In this document: piece after piece, positions 1 through 7,611 of the stretch
How positions within the stretch are numbered: the first letter of the stretch is position 1
How the letters are laid out: each line of letters starts with the position of its first letter
Assembly (NCBI GenBank): GCA_003221695.1
Contig: QHSX01000071.1
Span: 1-35,341, forward strand
Origin: Candidatus Rokuibacteriota bacterium
Lineage (GTDB): Bacteria > Methylomirabilota > Methylomirabilia > Rokubacteriales > CSP1-6
DNA: 35,341 nucleotides
Direction: 5' to 3'
Position numbers and translations under genes: made by a program
Notes under the pieces: generated by a model
Databases searched by the model: none
Seen by the model: the letters and a program-made list of their open reading frames with translations, nothing else
Told to the model about the DNA's origin: nothing

Positions 1-159
1 CTCCAGGTCAGACACTCCCGTCGGACAGGCGAGCAGGATGCGTACCAACGCGACGAATTTTCGGATGTCGCGCGATTTCCTACGCTTGGCTGCGTGAATC
101 GCAACGCGCAAGCGATCGACGACACGTTTCTCGCCGGCGCGTTTTGTGCGTTCGGTCAC
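1..159 (-). CDS. Possible N-terminal fragment of a leftward gene
   Basis: An open frame runs leftward from a GTG at 159-157 off the left edge, giving 53 residues without a stop. The fragment is basic and looks helical (VTERTKRAGEKRVVDR at its start). I see no good Shine-Dalgarno sequence and recognise no domain. Stop-free frames are common at this GC content, so it may not be real. Its divergent placement against the TetR gene makes a gene start here plausible. No function is proposed. Confidence 0.3.
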   Translation of the reverse strand, partial: MTERTKRAGEKRVVDRLRVAIHAAKRRKSRDIRKFVALVRILLACPTGVSDLE

Positions 160-223
160 GAACTGGGCGGTTTCCGGAATTGCGCGCGATCGCGAGGTCA
201 CGGGTGACGCGCGGATCGCGGGG
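160..223. other. Short gap left of the regulator promoter
   Basis: I see no gene, RNA or clear signal in this stretch between the possible leftward fragment and the promoter at 224. A frame starting at 146 crosses it but only shadows the TetR gene. Confidence 0.4.
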
Positions 224-252
224 TTGATTCTGGACCCGCGCGTCCGTAGAAT
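224..252 (+). promoter_or_regulatory. Sigma-70-type promoter of the PHA/fatty-acid operon
   Basis: TTGATT (224-229) and TAGAAT (247-252) are separated by exactly 17 bases, close to the -35/-10 consensus. They lie just upstream of the ATG at 276. The expected transcription start is near 259, inside the palindrome at 252-265, so a bound repressor would block initiation. Confidence 0.6.
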
Positions 253-265
253 GAACCGCGGTTCA
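252..265. promoter_or_regulatory. Perfect 14-bp palindromic operator (TGAACCGCGGTTCA)
   Basis: TGAACCGCGGTTCA is a perfect palindrome that touches the last base of the -10 box and covers the expected transcription start. Its size and place fit a TetR-family dimer site, and the adjacent gene is a TetR regulator. Autorepression of the regulator and of the whole operon is inferred. I found no second exact copy in the window. Confidence 0.65.
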
Positions 266-275
266 GTCATCGGCA

Positions 276-852
276 ATGCGCGACCCCGACAAGCCGCAAG
301 CGATCATCGACGCCGCGATCCGCGTCTTCGCGCGCAACGGCTACTACAACTCGCGCGTCTCGGACATCGCGCGCGAAGCGGGCATCGCGAGCGGCACCAT
401 CTATCTCTACTTCAAGACCAAGGACGATATTCTCGTCCGGCTCTTCCGCGAGAAGATGGCCGAGTGGGTGGCACTCGTGCGGAAGGAGGTCGCCGCGGAG
501 GGCGACCCCCTCGCGAAGATCCGCAAGATCGTCGCGCTCCATTTCAGGAAGATCGAGGAGAGCCCGGACCTCGCGGAGGTCGTTCAGGTCGAGCTCCGCC
601 AGGGCCACAAGTTCTTCCGCGGGGCCTCGGCCCACGAAGTCTCCGCCTATTTCGACGTCATCCAGTCGGTGCTCGAGGAGGGCGTGGCAGCCGGACGCTT
701 CCGGCGCGACCTGCCGCTCAAGGTCGCCACCAAGATGCTCTTCGGCGCGATGGACCAGCTGGCGACGTCGTGGGTCCTCGGCAAGCGCGCCTACCGTCTC
801 ACCGACGCGGCCGCGCCGGTCGCGTCGATCTTTCTCAAAGGAGTCACGACCG

Positions 853-863
<11 letters not shown>
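276..863 (+). CDS. TetR/AcrR-family regulator, FadR-like
   Basis: This 195-residue DNA-binding repressor probably senses acyl-CoA and controls the operon it leads. The N-terminal helix-turn-helix is typical: an AAIRVFARNGYYNSRVSDIA stretch at about 13-32, then AGIASGTIYLYFKTKDDIL, the recognition region with the family's TIYLYF signature. The rest is the helical ligand and dimer domain, with a C-terminal half like FadR/YsiA-type fatty-acid regulators. Its own promoter carries a palindrome at 252-265. Its end overlaps the next gene by 11 bases, so the two are co-transcribed. The neighbours (enoyl-CoA hydratase, dehydrogenase, PHA synthase) suggest an acyl-CoA ligand. The family is certain; the ligand is inferred. 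Confidence 0.9.
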
Positions 864-1626
<763 letters not shown>

Positions 1627-1629
1627 GGG

Positions 1630-2379
1630 ATGGACCTCGGAATTCGCGACCGGGTCGCGCTCGTCACGGGTGGGGCGCGGAGCCTCGGCAAGGCCGACGC
1701 CGTCGCGCTCGCCGCCGAGGGCTGTCAGGTCGCGATCGTGGATCTCAATGCCGAGGGCGCCGAGGAGACCGCGCGAGAGATCGGGGCCGCGGGCGGCCGG
1801 GCGCGCGGCTACGCGTGCGACATCCGCGACACCGCGCAGGTGCAGGAGGCGGTCGCACGGGTCGAGCGGGACCTCGGCCCCGTCGACATCCTCGTGAACA
1901 ACGCCGGCATGATCTACACGGTCGGCCAGCTCAAGGACCTGCGCGACGAGGACTGGGAGCTGAACCTCGGTGTGAACCTGACGGGCACGTACAAGATGAC
2001 CAAGGCGGTCTTCTCCGGAATGCGCGAGCGGCGGTGGGGGCGCATCGTCTGCATGGCGTCGATCGCCGGACTCATGGGCGGGTTCGGGCAGACCGCGTAC
2101 GCCACGACGAAGATCGGCGTCATCGGGTTCGCGAAGTCCGTCGCCCTCGAGGGGGCGCGATACAACGTGACGTGCAACGCGATCGCGCCGGGGATCATCG
2201 CGCCCAACGCGAAGCTGTCCCCGCTCTACGACCGGATGGTGAAGCGCGTCGCGATGCAGCGGGAAGGCGAGCCCGAGGACGTCGCCAACGCCGTCCTGTT
2301 CCTCTGCTCGGAGCGGGCGCGGTACATCACCGGCGCCGTGCTCACCGTGACGGGGGGAATGGACCTCTTCACCTTCTAA
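1630..2379 (+). CDS. Short-chain dehydrogenase/reductase (FabG-like)
   Basis: A 249-residue classical SDR, probably acting on a 3-hydroxyacyl- or 3-ketoacyl-CoA in the same pathway as its neighbours. The Rossmann motif TGGARSLG is at 13-20, NNAG at 90-93, and the catalytic set is Ser144, Tyr157 and Lys161 (YATTK). Asp38 at the end of the second strand (VDLN) suggests NAD rather than NADP. It starts 3 bases after the hydratase stop, with a purine-rich AAGGGGAGG stretch as ribosome binding site. This implies hydration followed by oxidation, as in beta-oxidation, but classical SDRs have wide substrate ranges and the exact reaction is not readable. Confidence 0.88.
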   Translation: MDLGIRDRVALVTGGARSLGKADAVALAAEGCQVAIVDLNAEGAEETAREIGAAGGRARGYACDIRDTAQVQEAVARVERDLGPVDILVNNAGMIYTVGQLKDLRDEDWELNLGVNLTGTYKMTKAVFSGMRERRWGRIVCMASIAGLMGGFGQTAYATTKIGVIGFAKSVALEGARYNVTCNAIAPGIIAPNAKLSPLYDRMVKRVAMQREGEPEDVANAVLFLCSERARYITGAVLTVTGGMDLFTF

Positions 2380-2411
2380 CACCACTCGACGGTGCCACCA
2401 AGGAGACGACG

Positions 2412-2732
2412 ATGCCGACAGTGAAGGAGACGTTCGATGCAATGTCTGGCCGGTTCCGTGCCGACAAGGCGGCCGGGACGAGCGCAGTGATCCAGTACGA
2501 CGTGAGCGGCGACGGCGGCGGCACCTGGCACGCCGTCATCAAGGACGGCACCTGCACGGTGAAGGCCGGGTCCGCGCCGAGCCCCAACCTGACGCTCCAG
2601 ATCGCGGCGCCGGACTGGCTCGACATGCTCTCGGGCAAGCAGTCCGGCCAGATGCTCTTCATGTCGGGCAAGCTGAAGGTGAAGGGCGACATGGGGCTCG
2701 CGATGAAGCTCGGCTCGATGTTCCAGATGTGA
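2412..2732 (+). CDS. SCP2 sterol-binding-domain protein
   Basis: A stand-alone 106-residue SCP2 domain, a fold with a hydrophobic tunnel that binds acyl-CoA or other lipids. Recognisable parts are the WHAVIKDGTCTVKAG strand pair, the LTLQIAAPDWLDMLSGK segment and the terminal GKLKVKGDMGLAMKLGSMF, which ends in the usual hydrophobic helix. There is no signal peptide, so it is cytoplasmic. The start is set by AGGAG (2401-2405) seven bases before ATG. It ends four bases before phaC. The context suggests it presents acyl-CoA to the synthase or dehydrogenases, which is inference. A longer frame running into it from 1197 is only the shadow of the upstream genes. Confidence 0.85.
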   Translation: MPTVKETFDAMSGRFRADKAAGTSAVIQYDVSGDGGGTWHAVIKDGTCTVKAGSAPSPNLTLQIAAPDWLDMLSGKQSGQMLFMSGKLKVKGDMGLAMKLGSMFQM

Positions 2733-2736
2733 CGCG

Positions 2737-3771
2737 ATGGACTGGCAGGAAGAGCTCGGGAAGAACTTCCAGCGGCTCAGGAACCTGCACGGGCTGGTGA
2801 CCGGGCCCGAGCCGACGGTCGGCCAGACACCCCGCGAGGAAGTCTACAAGAAGAACAAGTCGCGCCTCTATCGGTACGCCTCGCCACGGCGCCAGGCGAC
2901 CCCGCTCCTGTTCGTCCCGAACCTCGGGATCAGCCGGCCGTACATCTTCGACTTGCTCCCGGGCGGGAGCTTCATCGAGCACATGACGCGCGAGGGGTTC
3001 GACTTCTACCTGCTCGACTGGGGCGTCTTCGGGCCCGAGGACAACGACCTCACGGTCGAGGACTGCGTGACGAAGATCCTGCCGAGGATGGCCGCGAAGG
3101 TCCTCGAGAGCTCCGGCGCGCCGGAGCTCTCCGTGCTCGGCTACTGCATGGGCGCGCCGATCTCGGCGTCGTTCATCGCGACGCGGCCCGAGATCCCGGT
3201 CCGGAGCTACGTCGATATGGCGGGCCCGATCGACTTCTCGAAGGTCGGCCTCTTCGGCCTCTGGCTCAAGAAGGAGTACTTCAACGTCGACCGCTTCGTG
3301 GACACGCTCGGCACCGTCCCGGCCGACCTGGTCCGCGCCGGGTTCAAGCTCATCAAGCCGACCATGGACCTGTCCACGAGCCTCAATCTCTGGTGGAACC
3401 TCTGGAACGACCAGTACGTGGAAGGTTTCCAGGCGCTCAACCGGTGGGCGAACGAGTACGTTGCCTTCCCGGGCGAGTTCTTCCGCCAATGGGTGCGCGA
3501 CTTCTACCAGGAGAACAAGCTCTACCGTGGTGAGCTCGTCATGGGCGGTCGTCCGGTGCGCCTCGAGAACATCGCCTGCCCGGTCTTCGTCGTCGGCGCC
3601 AAGGAGGACTACATCGCCCCGCCCGCGTGCGTGCGCGCGCTCGTCGACGTCGTCGGCAGCAAGGAAAAGGAGTACGTCGAGCTGCCCGGCGGCCACATCT
3701 CGCTCATCGCCGGGCGCGGGGCCGCCCGCCACTGCTGGCCGAAGGTCTCCGGCTGGCTCGCGCTACACTGA
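2737..3771 (+). CDS. phaC: Poly(3-hydroxyalkanoate) synthase PhaC, class III-type
   Basis: This enzyme polymerises (R)-3-hydroxyacyl-CoA into polyester at the granule surface. At 344 residues it matches the short class III/IV synthases (about 355), not class I/II (about 560-600). The lipase-like box is GYCMG with nucleophile Cys137; Asp291 (AKEDYIAPP) and His320 (PGGHISLIAG) complete the triad. FVPNLGISRPYIFDL near 59-73 and FDFYLLDWG near 88-96 are typical synthase segments. Class III/IV enzymes need a second subunit, and the next gene supplies a PhaE-like protein. It lies 4 bases after the SCP2 gene and 8 before the PhaE-like gene. Confidence 0.95.
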   Translation: MDWQEELGKNFQRLRNLHGLVTGPEPTVGQTPREEVYKKNKSRLYRYASPRRQATPLLFVPNLGISRPYIFDLLPGGSFIEHMTREGFDFYLLDWGVFGPEDNDLTVEDCVTKILPRMAAKVLESSGAPELSVLGYCMGAPISASFIATRPEIPVRSYVDMAGPIDFSKVGLFGLWLKKEYFNVDRFVDTLGTVPADLVRAGFKLIKPTMDLSTSLNLWWNLWNDQYVEGFQALNRWANEYVAFPGEFFRQWVRDFYQENKLYRGELVMGGRPVRLENIACPVFVVGAKEDYIAPPACVRALVDVVGSKEKEYVELPGGHISLIAGRGAARHCWPKVSGWLALH

Positions 3772-3779
3772 GGGGAGCC

Positions 3780-4295
3780 ATGGCTGACGCGACGCCCAAC
3801 CAGCTCTTCGAGTTGTGGCGGAAGCAGGTCGAGGAGTCCACCCAGGCGTGGACGCGCCTGGTCTCGCAGCGGGCCCCCACCGTGGGGCCGCCGGACCCGA
3901 CGGCGTTCTGGCGGCCGGTCCTGGACCAGGGGTTCGAGACCTGGGCCAAGCTCTTCGCCCAGACGCCCGCGACTCCCGAGCTCCTGCCGCAGTGGAAGCA
4001 GTTCCTCGACCAGTGGATCGAGGCGTGGTCGAAGGTCCTCGGTCAGGCGATGGGGACCGAGCAGTTCGCCAAGCTCCTGGGTCAGTCGCTCGATCAGTTC
4101 CTCGCGACGCACGGGCCCCTGCGGCGAGCCGCCGAGCAGCAGACCGAGCAGGCCCTGCAGGCGCTCCAGCTGCCCTCGCGCAGTCAGGTGACGGCCGTCG
4201 CCAAGATGATCGTGGAGCTCGAGGAGCGGATCGAGCGGCTCGAGGACCGCATCGACGCGGCGCTCAGGCGTCTCGACGGCAAGGAGCCCAAATGA
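3780..4295 (+). CDS. phaE: Short PhaE-like PHA synthase subunit
   Basis: A 171-residue protein rich in Trp, Gln and Leu, predicted helical, immediately downstream of phaC. The N-terminal part has repeated aromatic helices (FELWRKQVEE, FETWAKLFAQ, WIEAWSKVLG). The C-terminal part has LPSRSQVTAVAKMIVELEER and then a charged coiled coil to the end, the pattern seen at the C-terminus of PhaE and granule-associated proteins. Canonical PhaE is about twice as long, so this is closer in size to class IV PhaR (the Bacillus subunit, not the regulator). The start is ATG at 3780 after AGGGGAG. The stop overlaps the next start (ATGA). Assignment rests on context and C-terminal pattern. Confidence 0.65.
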   Translation: MADATPNQLFELWRKQVEESTQAWTRLVSQRAPTVGPPDPTAFWRPVLDQGFETWAKLFAQTPATPELLPQWKQFLDQWIEAWSKVLGQAMGTEQFAKLLGQSLDQFLATHGPLRRAAEQQTEQALQALQLPSRSQVTAVAKMIVELEERIERLEDRIDAALRRLDGKEPK

Positions 4296-4837
4296 TCGGG
4301 AAGACGATCGCTGAGGTGGCGGAGGGCGACTACGCGGAGATCGTCAGGACCGTACGACGCGAGGACATCGCTGGCTTTATCGACGCGGTCGGCGACCTCA
4401 ACCCCATCCACAGTGACGTCGCCCACGCAGCGACGACGCCCTTCAAGTCGCCGATCGCGCCCGGGATCTTCACCGCCGGGCTGGTCTCGGCGGTGATCGG
4501 CACCAGGCTCCCGGGGCCCGGCGCGATCTACCTCTCGCAGAGCCTCCGGTTCCTCAGACCCGTCAGGGTCGGCGACACGATCACCGCGCGCGTCGAGGCG
4601 CTCGAGGTCAGCCGCGAAAAGAACCGCCTTCGGCTCCAGACGACCTGCACGAACCAGCGGGGAGAGGAGGTCCTGTCGGGCGAGGCGTGGGTGATGCCCG
4701 CACGGACTCACATCGTCTACGAGGAGGAGCGGCGGGCGGCCGCGTCGCTCGCCCGCCTGGCCTTCGGGCCCTGGTCGTGGGCCGCCCGGGCGCTCGACGC
4801 CTGGGCGGCGATGGTCACATCAGTAGCCCGCCGTTGA
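4292..4837 (+). CDS. MaoC-like (R)-enoyl-CoA hydratase, PhaJ type
   Basis: A 181-residue hot-dog-fold hydratase expected to make (R)-3-hydroxyacyl-CoA from beta-oxidation enoyl-CoA, the monomer for PhaC. The catalytic hydratase-2 motif GDLNPIHSD has Asp35 and His40, followed by APGIFTAGLVSAVIG at about 56-70. The core ends near 140; about 40 more residues form an Ala/Trp/Arg-rich amphipathic tail absent from short PhaJ proteins, perhaps a membrane or granule contact (inference). Its ATG overlaps the upstream TGA (ATGA), so it is coupled to the PhaE-like gene. Its last 23 bases overlap the convergent reductase gene. Confidence 0.85.
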   Translation: MIGKTIAEVAEGDYAEIVRTVRREDIAGFIDAVGDLNPIHSDVAHAATTPFKSPIAPGIFTAGLVSAVIGTRLPGPGAIYLSQSLRFLRPVRVGDTITARVEALEVSREKNRLRLQTTCTNQRGEEVLSGEAWVMPARTHIVYEEERRAAASLARLAFGPWSWAARALDAWAAMVTSVARR

Positions 4838-5558
4838 TCGAGACCTCGGCCCCGGTGATGTAGTCGCCGTCGGCCGAGACCATGTAGACGACGGCGCGCG
4901 CGACCTCCTCCGGCGTCCCGAAGCGCTTGAGCGGGATCTGGGCGAGCAGCTTCTCCTTCACCTTGTCGGGGATCCCCCGGACCATCTCGGTTTCGATGAA
5001 GCCCGGCGCGATCGCGTTCACCGTCACGCCCTTGCCGGCGAGCTCCTTGGCGAGCGACTTCGTGAACGCCGCCACCCCCGCCTTCGACGCGGCGTAGTTG
5101 GCCTGGCCGAAGTTCCCGATCTGACCGATGACCGACGTCATGTTGACGACGCGCCCGTAGCCCTGCGTGAGCATCTGGTCGATGAACACCTTGGTGCAGT
5201 TGAACACACCGTCGAGGTTGATCGCGAGCACCTTCCGCCACGAGGCGTGATCCATCTTCACGAAGGTCTTGTCGGAGTTGATGCCGGCGTTGTTGACGAG
5301 GATGTCGAGGTGGCCGAGCTCTCTCAGCACGTCTTGCGCCATCCGGAACGTGTCGGGGAAGTCGCCGACGTCGGCCTGCGCGAGCATCGCGCGCCGCCCC
5401 ATCTTCCGGATCTGCTCGACCACATCCTTCGCCGCCGCCTCGCTCGAGACGTAGTTGACGGCGACGTCGGCGCCCTCGTCGGCGAGCGCCAGGGCGACGG
5501 CGCGGCCGATCCCGCGGGAGCCACCGGTGACGAGTGCGGTGCGACCCTTCAGCTTCAT
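4815..5558 (-). CDS. phaB: Acetoacetyl-CoA/3-ketoacyl reductase (PhaB/FabG type)
   Basis: A 247-residue SDR predicted to reduce 3-ketoacyl-CoA to (R)-3-hydroxyacyl-CoA for PHA synthesis. It shows TGGSRGIG at 11-18, NNAG at 89-92, and Ser142, Tyr155 and Lys159 as the catalytic set. PhaB-like signatures include the GQIGNFGQANYAASKAG segment, VTVNAIAPGFIETEMV, and an NAGINSD..F.KMDH..W run as in Cupriavidus PhaB. FabG has much the same motifs; the PHA setting favours PhaB. The start is ATG at 5558 with GGAGGAGGG upstream. It runs divergently from phaR and convergently with the MaoC gene. Confidence 0.8.
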   Translation of the reverse strand: MKLKGRTALVTGGSRGIGRAVALALADEGADVAVNYVSSEAAAKDVVEQIRKMGRRAMLAQADVGDFPDTFRMAQDVLRELGHLDILVNNAGINSDKTFVKMDHASWRKVLAINLDGVFNCTKVFIDQMLTQGYGRVVNMTSVIGQIGNFGQANYAASKAGVAAFTKSLAKELAGKGVTVNAIAPGFIETEMVRGIPDKVKEKLLAQIPLKRFGTPEEVARAVVYMVSADGDYITGAEVSINGGLLM

Positions 5559-5599
5559 GGTGCCCTCCTCCCGTGGCCGGCGGTCAGTCTAGCACGGCG

Positions 5600-5623
5600 C
5601 TCCGCGTGGCCCTTGACGCGGAG
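5600..5623. promoter_or_regulatory. 8-bp inverted repeat in the phaB-phaR divergent promoter region
   Basis: CTCCGCGT (5600-5607) and ACGCGGAG (5616-5623) form a perfect inverted repeat with an 8-base spacer. The right arm overlaps the TTGACG -35 box of the proposed phaR promoter. It could be an operator serving both divergent genes. The half site resembles the CACCGCGT copies upstream of the phasin gene. Confidence 0.5.
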
Positions 5624-5641
5624 TGTTATGCGATCCATCAT
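5613..5641 (+). promoter_or_regulatory. Candidate phaR promoter
   Basis: TTGACG (5613-5618, one mismatch from TTGACA) is followed after 17 bases by CATCAT (5636-5641), a weaker -10. The start of transcription would fall near 5648, just before the palindrome at 5651-5664 and the phaR ribosome binding site. Confidence 0.45.
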
Positions 5642-5650
5642 GACGCCAGG

Positions 5651-5664
5651 GGGGGACGTCCCCC
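5651..5664. promoter_or_regulatory. Perfect 14-bp palindrome before the phaR start
   Basis: GGGGGACGTCCCCC is a perfect palindrome ending 13 bases before the phaR ATG and directly abutting its AGAGGAG ribosome binding site. As DNA it could bind a dimeric regulator. As a hairpin it has no loop, so a protein site is the likelier reading. PhaR autoregulation is known in other PHA producers; here it is inferred. Confidence 0.5.
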
Positions 5665-5677
5665 GCAGAGGAGTGCC

Positions 5678-6193
5678 ATGGCGTACGTCATCAAGCGGTA
5701 CTCGAACCGGAAACTCTACGACACTCAGGAGAGTCGGTACGTCACCCTCGAGGAGATCGAGGAGATGATCCGCGCGGGTAAGGAGATGTCCGTGGTCGAC
5801 GCGGCGTCGGGTGAGGACCTCACCGGCGTGACCCTGACCCAGATTATCCTCGAGAACGAGCGTAGCCATCGCGGCGGTCTGCCGGTCGGCTTCCTTCACC
5901 AGCTCATCAAGCACGGCGAGGCCTGGCAGGACTTCCTGCAGCGCTCGATGAAGTCGAGCCTCGAGGGCATCGTCTCCAACCAGCGCGAGATGGAGCGCGT
6001 CTTCCAGGAGTGGATGAGTCGCGCGGGGTGGGGAACCATGATGCCCGGGGCCGGCCTCGGTGCCCGCGCCGAGGCCAAGCGCGACGGCGGGGAGCCCGAC
6101 GCCGAGCGTCTTCGCGAGGAAGTGTCCACGCTCCGCGAGCGTCTCAAGTCGCTCGAGGAGCGGCTGGAGAGGCGCAAGGCCCAGCCGAAATAG
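5678..6193 (+). CDS. phaR: PHA granule-associated transcriptional regulator PhaR
   Basis: A 171-residue PHB/PHA accumulation regulator. The N-terminal DNA-binding domain is unmistakable: IKRYSNRKLYDTQESRYVTL at 5-24, then VVDAASGEDLTG at 39-50 and QIILENER at 55-62. The middle part (about 66-115) is helical and amphipathic, and the C-terminus (about 140-168) is a coiled coil of Glu/Arg/Leu heptads. PhaR proteins bind both DNA and nascent granules, repress phasin genes when no polymer is present, and release DNA when granules form. The start ATG at 5678 follows AGAGGAG. It lies between phaB and a convergent phasin gene whose promoter carries inverted repeats. Confidence 0.93.
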   Translation: MAYVIKRYSNRKLYDTQESRYVTLEEIEEMIRAGKEMSVVDAASGEDLTGVTLTQIILENERSHRGGLPVGFLHQLIKHGEAWQDFLQRSMKSSLEGIVSNQREMERVFQEWMSRAGWGTMMPGAGLGARAEAKRDGGEPDAERLREEVSTLRERLKSLEERLERRKAQPK

Positions 6194-6195
6194 AA

Positions 6196-6223
6196 CGGCC
6201 CGGCGGGGTCAGGCGCCGGGCCG
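6196..6223. terminator. GC-rich hairpin between convergent phaR and phasin genes
   Basis: CGGCCCGGCG (6196-6205) pairs perfectly with CGCCGGGCCG (6214-6223) across an 8-base loop. It starts 2 bases after the phaR stop and lies 29 bases past the phasin stop on the other strand. There is no T-tract on either side, so it is a candidate bidirectional terminator or 3' stabiliser. Confidence 0.5.
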
Positions 6224-6252
6224 CTCCGATCGCGCGCAGAGCGAGCGCTCGC

Positions 6253-6702
6253 TCAGTTCTGCGCGTACATGTCCTTCAGCTTCGAGACGACGGCGGTGTA
6301 CGTCTCCTGGATGCTCTTGCTCACCTGCTCCCCGGAGGTCCCGAGCCGCTCGGCGGACCGGGTCACCGCCTGGGCCTGCCCTTCGAGGATTTTGAACGCC
6401 TTCTGCGCGCTCTCGACGCCCTCGGCGAGCGCCTTCTGGTAGAGCTGGACCGGGTCCTTCGCGCCGTCCTGCCACGCTGTCTGCCAGCGGAGCGCCGCGG
6501 CTTGCGAGTCGCGGAGCGCCTCGATCGCGGCCTGCTGCAGCTCGGCGTAGAGCTTCACACCCTCCTTCGCGCTCGACGCGCCGAGCTCGACCAGCTCGTG
6601 GACCACGCGCTGATGCGCATCGGCCCAGACCGTCATCGTCTCGACGGCCTTGCTACCGACCTGACCGAGGAATTCCTGAACCTTCTTGGGATCGTCCATC
6701 AT
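6253..6702 (-). CDS. Phasin family protein
   Basis: A 149-residue, almost wholly helical protein of the phasin type, expected to coat PHA granules and limit their fusion. There is no signal peptide. It is rich in Ala, Gln, Glu and Lys, with heptad-like spacing in VVHELVELGASSAKEGVKLY and ELQQAAIEALRDSQAAALRW, the usual phasin look. Two adjacent ATG codons (6702 and 6699) are possible starts after GGAGAAGG. Convergent with phaR. Its promoter region has a perfect inverted repeat between -35 and -10, fitting repression by PhaR. Phasin sequences are weakly conserved, so the call leans on composition and context. Confidence 0.8.
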   Translation of the reverse strand: MMDDPKKVQEFLGQVGSKAVETMTVWADAHQRVVHELVELGASSAKEGVKLYAELQQAAIEALRDSQAAALRWQTAWQDGAKDPVQLYQKALAEGVESAQKAFKILEGQAQAVTRSAERLGTSGEQVSKSIQETYTAVVSKLKDMYAQN

Positions 6703-6756
6703 GACCTTCTCCTCCTCGTCCTGGCTTCGCCATGCACGTCTTGTCCTTCTTATAGG

Positions 6757-6785
6757 AGATTAACGCACCGCGTTAGGGTTGTAAA
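6757..6785 (-). promoter_or_regulatory. Candidate phasin promoter with internal inverted repeat
   Basis: On the minus strand TTTACA (6785-6780) and TAATCT (6762-6757) are spaced by 17 bases. Between them is the perfect inverted repeat TAACGC-ACC-GCGTTA (6761-6775). A protein on this repeat would sit exactly where RNA polymerase binds. Confidence 0.45.
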
Positions 6786-6804
6786 GATAATTCTCGCACC
6801 GCGT
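6764..6804. repeat. Direct repeat CGCACCGCGT upstream of the phasin gene
   Basis: CGCACCGCGT occurs at 6764-6773 and again at 6795-6804, 31 bases apart, about three helical turns, so both copies face the same side of the DNA. The first copy is inside the inverted repeat of the phasin promoter. This looks like paired binding sites for one regulator, PhaR being the obvious candidate. Confidence 0.45.
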
Positions 6805-6849
6805 CACAACCGAGGTGTCGCCGCGAGAACATCTTCAGAATCGATTAGT

Positions 6850-7611
6850 TCAGAAGCGGAGCGATACGCCCACGAACGGCCCGGCGAGCCTCAGCTTCGC
6901 GAAGTCATCGCCGTCGTGCACGCGAAGGTCGAGGAGCCGGTAGCCCGCGGAAAGGCCGAAGAAGGGCAGCGGAAGAAAGCGCACGCCGGCCTCGGCATCG
7001 ACGATATGGCCGAGATCACCGGCGGGCAAGCCGGAGGCCTCCGCGAACAGGTGCAGCGTCCGGTACGGGGTCAGGTCGAGCGCGAGCCCGAGCGTCGGCA
7101 AGACGAGGGGCAAGGTGGCCGATTCCCTGGCCTGCGGCACGACCCCGCGCGTTTTGAGCGAGGCGTCAATGAGGAAGCCCTTGGCCTCGAGAATCCCGCC
7201 GAACTTGAGAACTCCGGGGATGCCGAGCGGTTCCCAGACCCAGCCGAGCCGGCCGTACTGGATATCGAGGTCGGTGGCCACGCGCGAGTTCGCCGTGAAG
7301 GTCTCGCCTTCGAACGTGATGGTCCGGCCGAGGGTCTTGTCGCCTTCGAAGTCGAGCCGGGTGTAAGCGAGGCGAATGCGGCTGTTGGGCCCGGCAAAGA
7401 ACGTCAGGCGGCCTTCAGGCGCGTTCTCAGACTTGAGCCCGAGATCGTCTCCCAGGTCGATGTCGGTTCCGGGCAGGGAGCCGCTCTTGGCTTTGGCGGA
7501 GGCGTTGAGATCGATGAACCAGTAACGCGCCTCGAGCTCGACGATTTGCCCGAAGGCCACTCCCTGGGCGAGGAGGACCGCGAGCGCCGTCAGCACGGCC
7601 GTCTGGAGCAT
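6850..7611 (-). CDS. Outer-membrane beta-barrel protein of unknown function
   Basis: A 253-residue exported protein. Residues 1-21 form a signal peptide (MLQTAVLTALAVLLAQGVAFG, cleavage near AFG-Q). The mature part has alternating hydrophobic and polar residues in strands (RIRLAYTRLDFEGD, YGRLGWVWEP, GVSLRF) and ends in Phe, the signature read by the Bam machinery. It resembles small 8-10-strand barrels of the OmpW/OmpA size class, without a specific family motif I can name. AGGAGGTG precedes the ATG at 7611. It is divergent from the acyl-CoA synthetase gene; long-chain lipid uptake is conceivable but nothing in the sequence shows it. Confidence 0.75.
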   Translation of the reverse strand: MLQTAVLTALAVLLAQGVAFGQIVELEARYWFIDLNASAKAKSGSLPGTDIDLGDDLGLKSENAPEGRLTFFAGPNSRIRLAYTRLDFEGDKTLGRTITFEGETFTANSRVATDLDIQYGRLGWVWEPLGIPGVLKFGGILEAKGFLIDASLKTRGVVPQARESATLPLVLPTLGLALDLTPYRTLHLFAEASGLPAGDLGHIVDAEAGVRFLPLPFFGLSAGYRLLDLRVHDGDDFAKLRLAGPFVGVSLRF

